This document shows, one piece after another, positions 42,903 through 51,368 of a stretch of DNA of 64,000 nucleotides. The notes below the pieces were generated by a model that did no database searches, had not been told where the DNA came from, and saw only the letters and a program-made list of their open reading frames with translations. Both the position numbers and the translations under genes were made by a program. The stretch is from Thermoplasmata archaeon. GTDB taxonomy: Archaea; Thermoplasmatota; Thermoplasmata; Lutacidiplasmatales; UBA184. Each line of letters opens with the position of its first letter. Position 1 is the stretch's first letter. Where the stretch lies: assembly GCA_021828195.1 (NCBI GenBank), contig JAKASQ010000002.1:1-64000 (forward strand), read 5' to 3'.

Positions 42903-45686
42903 CTAGGAGCAACCGCTGGTCGCCCCGCAGACCGTGCACGCGTAGCACGTCCCGCTGCGCACCATGATCCCACCGCAGATGTGGCACGACGGAGCGTCCT
43001 CCGACATCCCTCCCGTAGAGGGAGGAGGGGGGACGAACGCATCGAGGGGCTTGACGTCGAGGCGCACGGTCGGGGCCACCGAGACCGGCGTTGGCATGCC
43101 GCCGTGGCCGTTCCCGTTCAACTCCGAGGGGTTGTCGAGCCCGATGGAGTGTCGTTCCTCTTCGGTCAGGAACTCGATCGCCATCCAGCGCGCGACGTAG
43201 TCCGGGATCGACTTCGCGAAGCGGACCTTCGGGTTGTTGGTCGCACCGGCGGGCTCGAAGCGCATGTGAGCGAGCTTGCGCACCAAATCCTTGAGCGGCA
43301 CCCCGTGCTGGAGCGCCATCGACATCGAGATCCCAAGGGAATCCATCAGGCCGTTGACCGTCGAGCCTTCCTTCGTGACCCGGAAGAACAGCTCGCCGGG
43401 GCGCCCGTCGGGGTACAGCCCGACCGTGACGTAGCCGTCGTGGCCGCCGACCTGGAAGTGGTGCGTGATCGCCTTGCGCTCGTCCGGGAGGCGCTCGCGC
43501 TGGGGGGTCCGCGGACCGCCCGCGATCTTCGCCGTGCCCTTGCCGGTCTCGAACGGCTGGGAGGCCTTGCAGCCGTCCCGGTAGAGCGCGACCGACTTGA
43601 TCCCCAGCTGCCAGGCTTCGAGGTAGATCTTCTCGATGTCCTCCACCGTCGCGTCGTTCGGGAGGTTGATCGTCTTGGAGGCCCCTCCCGATAGGAACGG
43701 CTGGACGGCGCCGAGCATGTGCAGGTGGCCGAGCGGGCCGATCGTTCGGTGGCCGCCCATCGGTGCGAGCGCACAGTCGAACACGTTGAGGTGTTCCGGC
43801 TTCAGGTCCGGCGCCCCCTCGATCGTTCCGTTCTTCTCGATGTGCGCGACGATCCGCTGGACCTCCGCCGGAGAGTAGCCGAGCGCGACGAGCCCGTCGG
43901 GGACCGTGCGGTTGACCATCTTGATCGCGCCGCCTCCGACGAGATTCTTGGTCTTGACCAGCGCGAGCTCGGGCTCGAGCCCGAGGGTATCGCAGCCCAT
44001 CAATAGGCCGATCGTGCCGGTCGGAGCGATGACGGAGATCTGGGCGTTGCGGTAGCCCCAGAGCTCGCCGGCCTTGACCGTGTCGTGCCAGCGGTCCGCG
44101 GCGACCCGTGCGAACGAGGTGAGGCGCGGATCGTTCGCCGGGATCTTGTCCGCGGCCGCAGAGTGCTTGCTCATGACGCGCAGCATCGGGGCTCGGTTCT
44201 TGTCGAACCCCGCGAACGGGCCGACGCGCTTGGAGATCTCGGCGCTCATGTGGTAGCCCTCCCCGGAGAGGACCGCGGAGATCGAGGCCGCAAGCGAGCG
44301 GCCCGCGTCGGAGTCGTAGGCGAGTCCGTAGTGCATCAGGAGCGCACCGAGGTTCGCATACCCGAGACCGAGAGGCCGGAAGTCATGAGAATTCTGGGCG
44401 ATCGCGGCCGTGGGATAGCTCGACGCGTCGACGAGGATCTCCATCGCGAAGATCATCGTGCGAACGGCCTGACGGAACAGCTCGATGTCGAAGCTTCCTC
44501 GCGCATCGAGGAATCGCATCAGGTTGATCGACGCGAGGTTGCACGCCGTGTCGTCGAGGAACAAGTACTCGCTGCACGGGTTGGAGGCGTTGATGCGCCC
44601 GGAGTTGGCGCAGGTGTGCCAGTCGTTCGTGACGTCGTCGAACTGCACGCCGGGGTCGCCACAGCGCCAGGCGGCGACGGCGAGCTTCCGCCAGAGGTCG
44701 CGGGCCTGGTAGGCCTTCGCGATGGCGTGATCGGTGCGATTGTACGTCTTCCACTCGCCGTCCCGCTTCACCGCCTCCATGAAGGCGTCCGGGATGCGGA
44801 CGGAGTGGTTCGCGTTCTGGTAGGCGATGGAGGCGTACGCGGAGTCGGGATCGGTGCCATCGAAGTTCGCGCTGTATCCTTCGCGGATGAGTGCGGCGGC
44901 CTTGTCCTCCTCCTTGACCTTGCAGTCGATGAACTCGGCGATGTCGGGGTGATCCATGTTGAGGATTACCATCTTCGCCGCGCGGCGCGTCGTCCCGCCG
45001 GACTTGATCACGCCGGCGAGGGCGTCGAACGCACGCATGAACGATACCGGGCCCGAGGCGATCCCCCCTCCGCTCAGGTGCTCGTGGCTGCCGCGCAACT
45101 GCGAGAGGTTCGATCCCGTGCCGCTACCGCCTTTGAACAGGCGTCCTTCGCTCGTCGCGAGGGCGAGGATCGAATCCATGTCGTCGGTGACCGATTGGAT
45201 GAAGCAGGCGGAGCACTGGGGCGGTTCGCGGACCCCAACATTGAACCAGACGGGGCTGTTGAACGCCGCCATCTGCTGGACCATGAGGTAGGAGAGGCTC
45301 TCCTCGAGCTGCGTGGACTCCTCCGGGAGATCGAGATAACCGAGCTCGAGGCCCTTGCGCGCGATCCAGTGGCATACGCGCCGGATCATGCCGTCGACCG
45401 AGTCTTCGCGGCGGCCCTGGATAATGCGGAAGTACTTCGACGCGGCGATGTTGATCGAGGTGTCCGACCACGACGTCGGCGCGTGGATTCCCTTCAGCTC
45501 GAAGATCGTCTTGCCCTCAGCGTTCTTGATGATCGCGTCGTAATTTCTCCACTCGACGGTGTCGAACGCGGCTTTCCCTCTCGGGGTGAGGCGGGGGACC
45601 GGGATCGGTTCGTCACCGTAAGCGGTCGTCGGTCGGCTGTGGGCCTCCTCGTTCGTGGGGGTGGCTCGCTTCTTTGCTAGTGCCAT
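42903..45686 (-). CDS. nrdJ: adenosylcobalamin-dependent ribonucleotide reductase (class II)
   Basis: Makes deoxyribonucleotides without oxygen dependence. The 927-aa protein has the active-site segments FNSPVWFNVG, PPQCSACFIQSV, NPCSEYLFLDDTACNLASINL (finger-loop Cys and Glu) and PTGTIGLLMGCDT, and the C-terminal redox/zinc region CHICGGIMVRSGTCYACTVCG. The TSCD-B12 family architecture, with the LHHFQVGGHDGYVTVG-like stretch (HHFQVGGHDGYVTVG), indicates NrdJ rather than class I. Start at ATG 45686; the frame is open to 45812, but that part is not family-like. Cobalamin need implies uptake or synthesis elsewhere. It has a long upstream region with a perfect inverted repeat. Confidence 0.95.
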   Translation of the reverse strand: MALAKKRATPTNEEAHSRPTTAYGDEPIPVPRLTPRGKAAFDTVEWRNYDAIIKNAEGKTIFELKGIHAPTSWSDTSINIAASKYFRIIQGRREDSVDGMIRRVCHWIARKGLELGYLDLPEESTQLEESLSYLMVQQMAAFNSPVWFNVGVREPPQCSACFIQSVTDDMDSILALATSEGRLFKGGSGTGSNLSQLRGSHEHLSGGGIASGPVSFMRAFDALAGVIKSGGTTRRAAKMVILNMDHPDIAEFIDCKVKEEDKAAALIREGYSANFDGTDPDSAYASIAYQNANHSVRIPDAFMEAVKRDGEWKTYNRTDHAIAKAYQARDLWRKLAVAAWRCGDPGVQFDDVTNDWHTCANSGRINASNPCSEYLFLDDTACNLASINLMRFLDARGSFDIELFRQAVRTMIFAMEILVDASSYPTAAIAQNSHDFRPLGLGYANLGALLMHYGLAYDSDAGRSLAASISAVLSGEGYHMSAEISKRVGPFAGFDKNRAPMLRVMSKHSAAADKIPANDPRLTSFARVAADRWHDTVKAGELWGYRNAQISVIAPTGTIGLLMGCDTLGLEPELALVKTKNLVGGGAIKMVNRTVPDGLVALGYSPAEVQRIVAHIEKNGTIEGAPDLKPEHLNVFDCALAPMGGHRTIGPLGHLHMLGAVQPFLSGGASKTINLPNDATVEDIEKIYLEAWQLGIKSVALYRDGCKASQPFETGKGTAKIAGGPRTPQRERLPDERKAITHHFQVGGHDGYVTVGLYPDGRPGELFFRVTKEGSTVNGLMDSLGISMSMALQHGVPLKDLVRKLAHMRFEPAGATNNPKVRFAKSIPDYVARWMAIEFLTEEERHSIGLDNPSELNGNGHGGMPTPVSVAPTVRLDVKPLDAFVPPPPSTGGMSEDAPSCHICGGIMVRSGTCYACTVCGATSGCS

Positions 45687-45783
45687 GTACAGGCCTCTTC
45701 CCGGAGGATCAACGCGGATGTCGGACCGCAAGCGGTCACCGGCGCTACGACTCCGCGCGCTATCTCGACCTCGGTGAGGCCGC

Positions 45784-45810
45784 GAAACGCCCTCGAGAAA
45801 CGGGCGTTTC
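45784..45810 (-). repeat. perfect 9-bp inverted repeat upstream of nrdJ
   Basis: GAAACGCCC (45784-45792) and GGGCGTTTC (45802-45810) with a 9-nt loop, about 98-124 nt upstream of the nrdJ ATG. A TATA-like AAGATATACC on the minus strand at about 45896-45905 would place this hairpin in a leader of some 180 nt. It could be a repressor (NrdR-like) site or an RNA structure. Confidence 0.5.
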
Positions 45811-45963
45811 ACGCCGTGAGGCAGTGAGATGGAACGCGGGCGCCGATGCGCGGGACACCCGACGTGAACCCTCCAACACTGAGCAGAAGCGACGCGGTAT
45901 ATCTTAGCTCTGCCTCGTCGTCTCGATTTTCGCGCGTGGAGTCACGTTCGTCGCGTTCCGCCG

Positions 45964-46134
45964 TCATCGCGACGGCGTACGTGGGGCCGACGCGGCCGGG
46001 GGCGGGAGGATCCGCAGGGTACACCGCATGAGGACGCCGCAGTCCCCACAGAACATCCCCTCCTCGGCGACCCAGAGGTAGGCGCCGCAGCGATCGCACT
46101 TCCGAGGATCGCCGAAATCGTTGCGGCAGACCAT
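45964..46134 (-). CDS. small zinc-ribbon protein, 56 aa
   Basis: A short minus-strand frame beginning MVCRNDFGDPRKCDRCGAYL. It contains two CxxC pairs, CDRC and CGDC (in EEGMFCGDCGVLMRC), plus flanking Cys, spaced as in a rubredoxin-like zinc ribbon, followed by a Pro/Ala-rich tail and TGA at 45964. Small zinc ribbons of this kind are common in archaea and usually bind nucleic acid or protein. Lies between nrdJ and the repeat protein gene. Confidence 0.65.
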   Translation of the reverse strand: MVCRNDFGDPRKCDRCGAYLWVAEEGMFCGDCGVLMRCTLRILPPPAASAPRTPSR

Positions 46135-46216
46135 GGCTTCACCCGGGGCGAGGGGCGCGGAGGCTTAGACCGTCGCTCGGAGGAGCATGGAGTGGAGTCG
46201 GTGGTTGACCGCTCGG

Positions 46217-46258
46217 GAGAAAAATAGGGGAGGGACCTCTCCCGGAGGAAGGGTCCCT
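46217..46258 (-). terminator. hairpin plus T-run after the 71-aa gene
   Basis: On the minus strand, GGGACC and GGTCCC (46253-46258 and 46233-46238) pair across a 14-nt loop that can fold further (TCCTCC with GGGAGA), followed by CCCCTATTTTTCTC (46217-46230). A stem followed by a T-rich run 20-60 nt after the stop at 46279 is a reasonable archaeal terminator. Confidence 0.5.
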
Positions 46259-46278
46259 TCGAAAGTACGGGGTTCCGT

Positions 46279-46494
46279 TCAGGCGTTCTTCATCTTGGCG
46301 CGCGCGATGTAGCCCTTCTTGTCCAAGAAGTACATGTAGCCGGCCTGACGAACGATCTTCTCCGTTCCGACCTTCGCCTTGCGGCCGCTCTTGTTGAGCT
46401 TCGTGGGGGTCTTCCACAGGTACCCGTCCTTCCCGAGGTAGTACAGATATCCGTTCTCTCGCTTGATCTGCTCCTTGCCGATTTTCTCCGCCAT
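46279..46494 (-). CDS. small basic protein with two GYxY-LxK-GYx repeats
   Basis: A 71-aa Lys-rich protein made of two similar units: residues 7-28 with IKRENGYLYYLGKDGYLWK and residues 45-66 with EKIVRQAGYMYFLDKKGYIAR, joined by KLNKSGRKAKVG. The repeated Gly-Tyr-aromatic hairpins suggest a small beta protein, perhaps nucleic-acid or ribosome associated given the basic charge. A minus-strand CTCTAAATAGG element at about 46529-46538 would be a promoter 35-45 nt upstream of the ATG, and a terminator follows, so it is a single-gene transcript. No named family is recognised. Confidence 0.75.
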   Translation of the reverse strand: MAEKIGKEQIKRENGYLYYLGKDGYLWKTPTKLNKSGRKAKVGTEKIVRQAGYMYFLDKKGYIARAKMKNA

Positions 46495-46550
46495 GCTAGA
46501 GGCCTCACCGGCGAGAAGATTGGCCCCCCTATTTAGAGCTGTCTTCCCAT

Positions 46551-47807
46551 TTACGGCGGTGGAGTACGGATTCCCTGACGATAAACTAGGGCCGGAAGCG
46601 ACCCGATCCGGTATGGGATGCGATCCGCGGAATCGAGCGCGAAGAGCGCGAAGTCCGCGCTCCGTTCGACCGCGATCGAACCGGCCCGGTGGGCGATGCC
46701 CGAGGCATGCGCGGCGTTGACGGTCGCGGCGGTGACCGCCTCCCTCGGCGAGAGCCGGGCGCTGTACACGGCGTGGGCCAGCACGAGCGGCATCGCCTCG
46801 ATCCAGGAGTTCGGAGAGCAGTCCGAGCCGAGCGCTACGGAGACGCCGGCGTCGACGAGCGCCCGACCGGGGCTCGCCCGGCCGGCGAGGGAAGCGAACG
46901 GGGTCACGGGCAGGATCACCGCCGTCACGCCGGCCCGCGCGAGGAGCTCAAACTCTGGGCGACCGTCCTCCAATAGGTGCTCCGCCGAATGAGCCTCGAG
47001 GCGGCTCGCGAGTCGCGCGCCGCCCGATAGGGCGAACTCGTCGGCGTGGATCTTGATCCCCAGGCCGAGAGCGAGGGCCGTCCGAAGGATGCGCTCGGAC
47101 TGGCGAACACTGAAGAACCCCGGTTCGCAGAAGACGTCGCAGAATCGCGCGAGTCGCTCCGCAGCCACGATCGGCAACGTCCGGCGGGCGATTTGATCCA
47201 CGTAGGCATCGGACCGCCCGCGGAACTCCGGAGGGATGGCGTGCGCGCCGAGATAGGTCGGAACCACCTCGAACCCCGTCCGCGACGCGAGGCGACGGAT
47301 CAGGCGCAGCAGACGAAGCTCGCCCGCGTGCGAGAGGGCGTAGCCACTCTTGATCTCGAACGCGGTCGTGCCGAAGAGCGCCATCCGGCGCATCCGGTCC
47401 TCGGCCCAGGCGAGCAGGGTCGCGGACGAGGCCCGCCGCGTAGCGCGCACGGTCGAGTAGATCCCCCCACCCCGGCGAGCGATCTCGGCGTAGGGAACAC
47501 CTTGGATCTTGAGAGCCAGCTCGGGGGCCCGATCCCCGGCGTAGAGCAGGTGGGTGTGCGCGTCCACGAACCCCGGGATGACCGTGCCGCCCTGAGCGTC
47601 CACGTGCGCCCCCCCTCGGCGGAGGCGGATCTCTCGGCGGGCCGCTCGATTGCGGCCGATCCAGGCGAAGCGGCCGTCTCGGACCGCGAATGCCGCATCG
47701 TGGCAGAGTCCGAGATCCTCCATGCTCTCCCCAATGCGTGGGACCGGACCCGCGGATAGAGTCGCGAGCTCCCCGATCCCAGTGACGAGGAGATCGGCGC
47801 GGATCAT
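46551..47807 (-). CDS. hutI: imidazolonepropionase
   Basis: The amidohydrolase of histidine degradation that opens imidazolonepropionate to formiminoglutamate. The 418-aa protein has the metal motif VDAHTHLLYAGDR, TTAFEIKSGYALS, KIHADEFALSGGARLA with EAHSAEHL, and VALGSDCSPNSW, all family marks. The ATG at 47807 overlaps the rnz stop (ATGA), so the longer frame to 47990 is rejected. HutH, HutU and the formiminoglutamate enzymes are not in the window. Confidence 0.9.
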   Translation of the reverse strand: MIRADLLVTGIGELATLSAGPVPRIGESMEDLGLCHDAAFAVRDGRFAWIGRNRAARREIRLRRGGAHVDAQGGTVIPGFVDAHTHLLYAGDRAPELALKIQGVPYAEIARRGGGIYSTVRATRRASSATLLAWAEDRMRRMALFGTTAFEIKSGYALSHAGELRLLRLIRRLASRTGFEVVPTYLGAHAIPPEFRGRSDAYVDQIARRTLPIVAAERLARFCDVFCEPGFFSVRQSERILRTALALGLGIKIHADEFALSGGARLASRLEAHSAEHLLEDGRPEFELLARAGVTAVILPVTPFASLAGRASPGRALVDAGVSVALGSDCSPNSWIEAMPLVLAHAVYSARLSPREAVTAATVNAAHASGIAHRAGSIAVERSADFALFALDSADRIPYRIGSLPALVYRQGIRTPPP

Positions 47808-48706
47808 GGCTGCCGGATCAAGTGATCGAGGAGATCGCGCGCCGCTTGGGACGGAGGGAAGAGGACCCGGGCCTCGGTCTCGAGAGGTTCGACCTCCTTG
47901 TATCGGGAGGAGAAGTGGGTAAGGAACAGGGTCTCGACCTGTGCGTCGCTGGCGAGTTGGGCGGCTTGGCGGGCGGAGGAGTGTCCCCACTTGTTCGCCT
48001 CGGCCTCGATGTCGGAGGAGGTCGTGGCCTCGTGAATCAGAAGGGTCGCGCGGTGGGCGAGGCGTCGGATGTCCTCGCAGGGACTCGTGTCCCCTGAGTA
48101 AACGATCGAGCGGCCCGGCCGTGGCGGCCCCTGGAGGTCGGCGGCGTGGACGATCCGGTCTCCCACGTGGACCGGTTCGCCCAATTCCAACCGGGCGAAG
48201 TCCTTTCCCTTAATCCCCATCGCCCGGGCCCGTTCTGCGTTGAACCGTCCGCGTTTGGGGCCTTCCTCGAGCCGATAGGCGATCGTCGGCACCGGGTGCT
48301 CGGCGTGCGCGGTTCGGATGCGGTATCCGTCCAGCTCTACCGTCTGGTCGGGGGCGAGCGGGTGGATCTGGATCGGGAATCGCTGGGTGTAGTAGCCGAG
48401 GTGCAGCGCCCGCTCGACCATCTCCTTCGCGTCCGGAGGGCCATAGATGTCGAGGGGCTCGGTCCGGTTGTTCAGGTTCATGCTCTGAACGAGGCCGGGG
48501 AGGCCGAGGAAGTGGTCCCCATGGAAGTGGGTGATGAAGATGCGGCGCACCCGCATGAACGATGCCGTGGATTGGAAGAACTGACGCTGGGTTCCCTCCC
48601 CGCAATCGAACAGGACGAGCTCGCGCTCCGTGTCGAGCGCGATCGCGCTCGCCGATCGCTCCTTGGTGGGCCAGGAGCCGGCGGTGCCAAGGAACGTCAA
48701 GCGCAT
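47804..48706 (-). CDS. rnz: ribonuclease Z
   Basis: The tRNA 3'-end endonuclease of the metallo-beta-lactamase fold. From ATG 48706 the 300-aa protein starts MRLTFLGTAGSWPTKER, and carries LVLFDCGEGTQRQF, the zinc motif THFHGDHFLGLPG, the YSGDTSPC and LIHEATTSSD segments, and LTHFSSRY. It would trim precursors such as the CCA-less tRNA-Arg in this window. It is the first gene of a two-gene unit with hutI; upstream it is divergent from the thioredoxin-fold gene. Confidence 0.92.
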   Translation of the reverse strand: MRLTFLGTAGSWPTKERSASAIALDTERELVLFDCGEGTQRQFFQSTASFMRVRRIFITHFHGDHFLGLPGLVQSMNLNNRTEPLDIYGPPDAKEMVERALHLGYYTQRFPIQIHPLAPDQTVELDGYRIRTAHAEHPVPTIAYRLEEGPKRGRFNAERARAMGIKGKDFARLELGEPVHVGDRIVHAADLQGPPRPGRSIVYSGDTSPCEDIRRLAHRATLLIHEATTSSDIEAEANKWGHSSARQAAQLASDAQVETLFLTHFSSRYKEVEPLETEARVLFPPSQAARDLLDHLIRQP

Positions 48707-48779
48707 CGGGAAACCTACCCACAAAGGAGTCAAAGGGCCATCGGACGACGAGAGAGGGTAGGCGCCGGCCGACGTAAAG

Positions 48780-50000
48780 GTGGAAATACACTGCTCGTCT
48801 CCCGCAGACGTGGTCGACTGGGACCGGGTCGAGGAACTCAAGCAGAAAGGGTGGGACTGGAATCGGATCGCTGCCGATCCCAAGGTCTCCTTCCACCCCG
48901 ATAGCTCGGTCCAACAGGCGGGACCCGCGCTTCGTCGACTGTACTACCGGCGCCAGTCCCGAGCGGGGCGGGAGGCCCCCGCAGCTCCTACGAAGAAGAT
49001 CGACCCCAGCGTGGAGCGCAAATGGTCCATCGCCCGAGCCGGGTACCTGCTGACCCCGATCTTCGGAATCTGGTTCCTCATCGCCTATGTGGCCCCCTCT
49101 CCGGTAGGACTCCTGGTATCGGCGATCCCCTGGCTCGCCCTCGCCCTTGCCATCGCGGTGATCCTGCTCGCCGTCGGGCTTCTACGCTCCAACAAGCGCT
49201 GGACGAAGGTCTTCCGCGGAACCCTCATCTGGGGGGTGGTCGGAGGGATCGCGATCGCTGGGGTGATTGGCCTCGCGGGCTCGCTGATCTACGGGTGCCC
49301 GTACCTGCCACCGTCCTCCTCCCTGACGACCCAATCCGCGAGCGGACAGCCCTCCCAAGGCGTCCCTGCTTGGCAATCCGGAGGCATGGCGCCGTGGCAG
49401 GACGGCGGCAAACCGATCGTGTACTTCTACGCCGCGACCTGGTGTCCGTACTGTTCGGCGGCGAGTTGGTCGATATGGAAGGCGCTCACGTCGTACTCCA
49501 CGTCCGTGACGAACGTTCAGACGGGGTTCTCGAGCCTCACGGATACCGCCCCGGGCACGCCGGAGATCATCCTCGCCAACGCGGCCGTCGCTTCCTCTTC
49601 GATCAGCTGGAAGGTATCGGAGGATACCTCGGACGTGCAAGGTAACTTCCCCGGGACGGCCAACTGCTACCAGCAGGCGTACGTGAGCGCGTATTCCGGC
49701 GGCGGCATCCCGTTCATGGTAATCAACGGACAGATCGTCCACGCCGGTCAGATCAACCCGCCCGGAAACCTCGCGGCTTACAATTACGCGAGCACGAGCG
49801 GAACCGGCGCCAACCAGGTGAAGCAGCAGGTCGCGAACGAGAGCGGTCCGGCTTGGAACCAGGTGAGCTTCCAGGCGTACTGGATCATGGCGTTCATCGC
49901 GCACGTGCTAGGGACCCCCGTCTCGCAGTTATCGACCCAATACGGATGGTCCGCCGCGACGACCTCCGCCGTCCAAGCGGACGTGAACCAGATTACGTAG
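48780..50000 (+). CDS. membrane-anchored thioredoxin-fold protein (DUF929 type)
   Basis: A 406-aa protein. The N-terminus (VDWDRVEELKQKGWDWNRIA) is soluble, followed by three membrane helices (GYLLTPIFGIWFLIAYVA, LALALAIAVILLAVGLL, GIAIAGVIGLAGSLIYG), then a Ser/Gln-rich linker and an external thioredoxin-like domain with the active site ATWCPYCSAAS. The rest of the domain (GIPFMVINGQIVHAG) has the cis-Pro segment. This layout fits DUF929 proteins. It is 7 nt upstream of a VKOR gene, so the two probably form an exported disulfide-forming pair. Start is GTG at 48780; a GTG at 48810 is an alternative. Confidence 0.8.
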   Translation: MEIHCSSPADVVDWDRVEELKQKGWDWNRIAADPKVSFHPDSSVQQAGPALRRLYYRRQSRAGREAPAAPTKKIDPSVERKWSIARAGYLLTPIFGIWFLIAYVAPSPVGLLVSAIPWLALALAIAVILLAVGLLRSNKRWTKVFRGTLIWGVVGGIAIAGVIGLAGSLIYGCPYLPPSSSLTTQSASGQPSQGVPAWQSGGMAPWQDGGKPIVYFYAATWCPYCSAASWSIWKALTSYSTSVTNVQTGFSSLTDTAPGTPEIILANAAVASSSISWKVSEDTSDVQGNFPGTANCYQQAYVSAYSGGGIPFMVINGQIVHAGQINPPGNLAAYNYASTSGTGANQVKQQVANESGPAWNQVSFQAYWIMAFIAHVLGTPVSQLSTQYGWSAATTSAVQADVNQIT

Positions 50001-50007
50001 GGTCAGG

Positions 50008-50457
50008 ATGCAGACTCGTACCGTCCGCACGGTCGTCTACCTCGCCGCCGGGATTGGGATGGTCATTTCGATCTTCGCGGCCGCGGAACTCCTCGACACC
50101 GCGCTCCGGTCGGTCTGCTCGTACAGCGCCTTCTTCTCCTGCTCGGCCGTCGACTCAAGCGGGAAGACGACCTTCCTTTGGATCCCCGACTATGCCTGGG
50201 GGATCGGGGGATTCATCGGCATCATGATCGTGAACGCCCTGGCCGAGAGCCGACCGGACGACAATCTCGGGGCCTACGGGCTTCTCGCCCTCACCACCGC
50301 GGGGATCGGGCTCGCGCTCTACTTCCTCTACGTCGAACTCGCCCTGATCAATGCGTTCTGCGTGGTCTGCTTCGCGGCGTACCTCGCGGGGTTCGCCGCG
50401 TGGGCCGGGGCGATCGAACTCACTCGCCGGACGCGGATCGCGAACGCCCCGGCCTAG
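50008..50457 (+). CDS. vitamin K epoxide reductase (VKOR) family protein
   Basis: A 149-aa four-helix membrane protein with the VKOR cysteines: the loop pair C37 and C45 (VCSYSAFFSCSAVDSS) and the active-site CVVC (C118, C121) in the last helix. The conserved Ser/Gly region WGIGGFIGI also fits. In bacteria and archaea VKOR replaces DsbB: it re-oxidises a thioredoxin-like partner using quinone. The partner here is the DUF929 protein 7 nt upstream. A quinone pool is implied. Confidence 0.88.
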   Translation: MQTRTVRTVVYLAAGIGMVISIFAAAELLDTALRSVCSYSAFFSCSAVDSSGKTTFLWIPDYAWGIGGFIGIMIVNALAESRPDDNLGAYGLLALTTAGIGLALYFLYVELALINAFCVVCFAAYLAGFAAWAGAIELTRRTRIANAPA

Positions 50458-50533
50458 GGGTCCCCGGGGCCCCGTTCCGGTCCCCGGATTTCGCTCCACC
50501 ACCGGCGGGGAGTCGATCCGTTGGCGGCTCGCC

Positions 50534-50541
50534 TTATATAT
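50534..50541 (+). promoter_or_regulatory. TATA box of the atpKEC operon
   Basis: TTATATAT in GC-rich surroundings, 33-40 nt upstream of the atpK ATG at 50574. That gives a start of transcription near 50564 and a leader of about 10 nt. It is the clearest TATA box on the plus strand in this region and marks the K-E-C genes as a separate transcript. Confidence 0.65.
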
Positions 50542-50573
50542 CCGGCCCGGAGTGGTGCGCGGGGTCGAGTCGA

Positions 50574-50795
50574 ATGGCGGTGGATACGTATGCCACACTG
50601 GCGGCTGGGATCGCGATCGCAGGTGGATTGATCGGAACGGGCATGGCCCAGTCCGGGATCGGCGCGGCCGGTATGGGCATCATCGCCGAAAAGCCGGAGA
50701 AGTTCGGGCAGGTCCTGTTCTTCTTCGTGATTCCCGAAACGCTGTGGATCATCGGATTCGTGCTGGGGATCATCCTGCTGCTCGGGATCCTCTAA
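50574..50795 (+). CDS. atpK: A-type ATP synthase subunit K (rotor proteolipid c)
   Basis: A 73-aa proteolipid of two membrane helices: ATLAAGIAIAGGLIGTGMAQSGIG and QVLFFFVIPETLWIIGFVLGI. Glu55 in VIPETLWII is the ion-carrying carboxylate of the rotor ring; no Na+-site pattern is obvious, so proton use is assumed. The short two-helix form is typical of Thermoplasmata and many other archaea. First gene of the plus-strand K-E-C operon, 13 nt before subunit E. Confidence 0.93.
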   Translation: MAVDTYATLAAGIAIAGGLIGTGMAQSGIGAAGMGIIAEKPEKFGQVLFFFVIPETLWIIGFVLGIILLLGIL

Positions 50796-50808
50796 GGGCG
50801 CCGCGGCC

Positions 50809-51360
50809 ATGAGCCTCGAACGCCTCGTGGGAGAGATCCGCGCTCGCGCGGAACTCGAGATCACGACGGCCGATGCGCAGGCGAAGATCGAGTCCGCGCG
50901 TATCGCGAACGAGCGAGACCAACGTCTGGAAGCGATCCGCTCCGAAGCGGCGCGAACGACCCAGATCGAGACGAGCCGGGAGCGTGCCCAGCGCCTCGCG
51001 GCGGCGAAACTGAGGGCCCGCCAGGGCCTCTACGAGGCTCGCGAGGCTCGCCTTACGGACGCGATCGGAGAGACGCGGGAGCTTCTGCACGAGTACACGA
51101 AGTCCTCCGAGTACCCGAAGGTCCTCGAGCGAATGGTCGCCGCCGCCCGCCAGGAACTCGGCGCTTCCGTGCGCATCTCCGGTCGCTTGGAGGACGCGGA
51201 ACGCATCCGCTCGATCACCGGCGGGTCGTTCGATCCGACTCCCCGTACGATGCTCGGAGGGCTGATCGCGGAGACCCCCGACGGGAGTCGCCGCCTCAAC
51301 TTCTCCTTCGACGAGCTGCTGCGGCTGCGCGAGGACCGGGTTCGGGAACTCCTGGCGTAG
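50809..51360 (+). CDS. atpE: A-type ATP synthase subunit E
   Basis: A 183-aa peripheral-stalk subunit. The first 100 residues are a charged, heptad-like helix (IRARAELEITTADAQAKIESAR, ARTTQIETSRERAQRLAAAKLRAR shown in part), the coiled coil that pairs with subunit H, and the C-terminal half is the globular cap that binds subunit B (GGLIAETPDGSRRLNFSFDELL). Size and layout match archaeal AtpE. It lies between atpK and atpC with short spacers. Confidence 0.9.
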   Translation: MSLERLVGEIRARAELEITTADAQAKIESARIANERDQRLEAIRSEAARTTQIETSRERAQRLAAAKLRARQGLYEAREARLTDAIGETRELLHEYTKSSEYPKVLERMVAAARQELGASVRISGRLEDAERIRSITGGSFDPTPRTMLGGLIAETPDGSRRLNFSFDELLRLREDRVRELLA

Positions 51361-51368
51361 GACGGACG

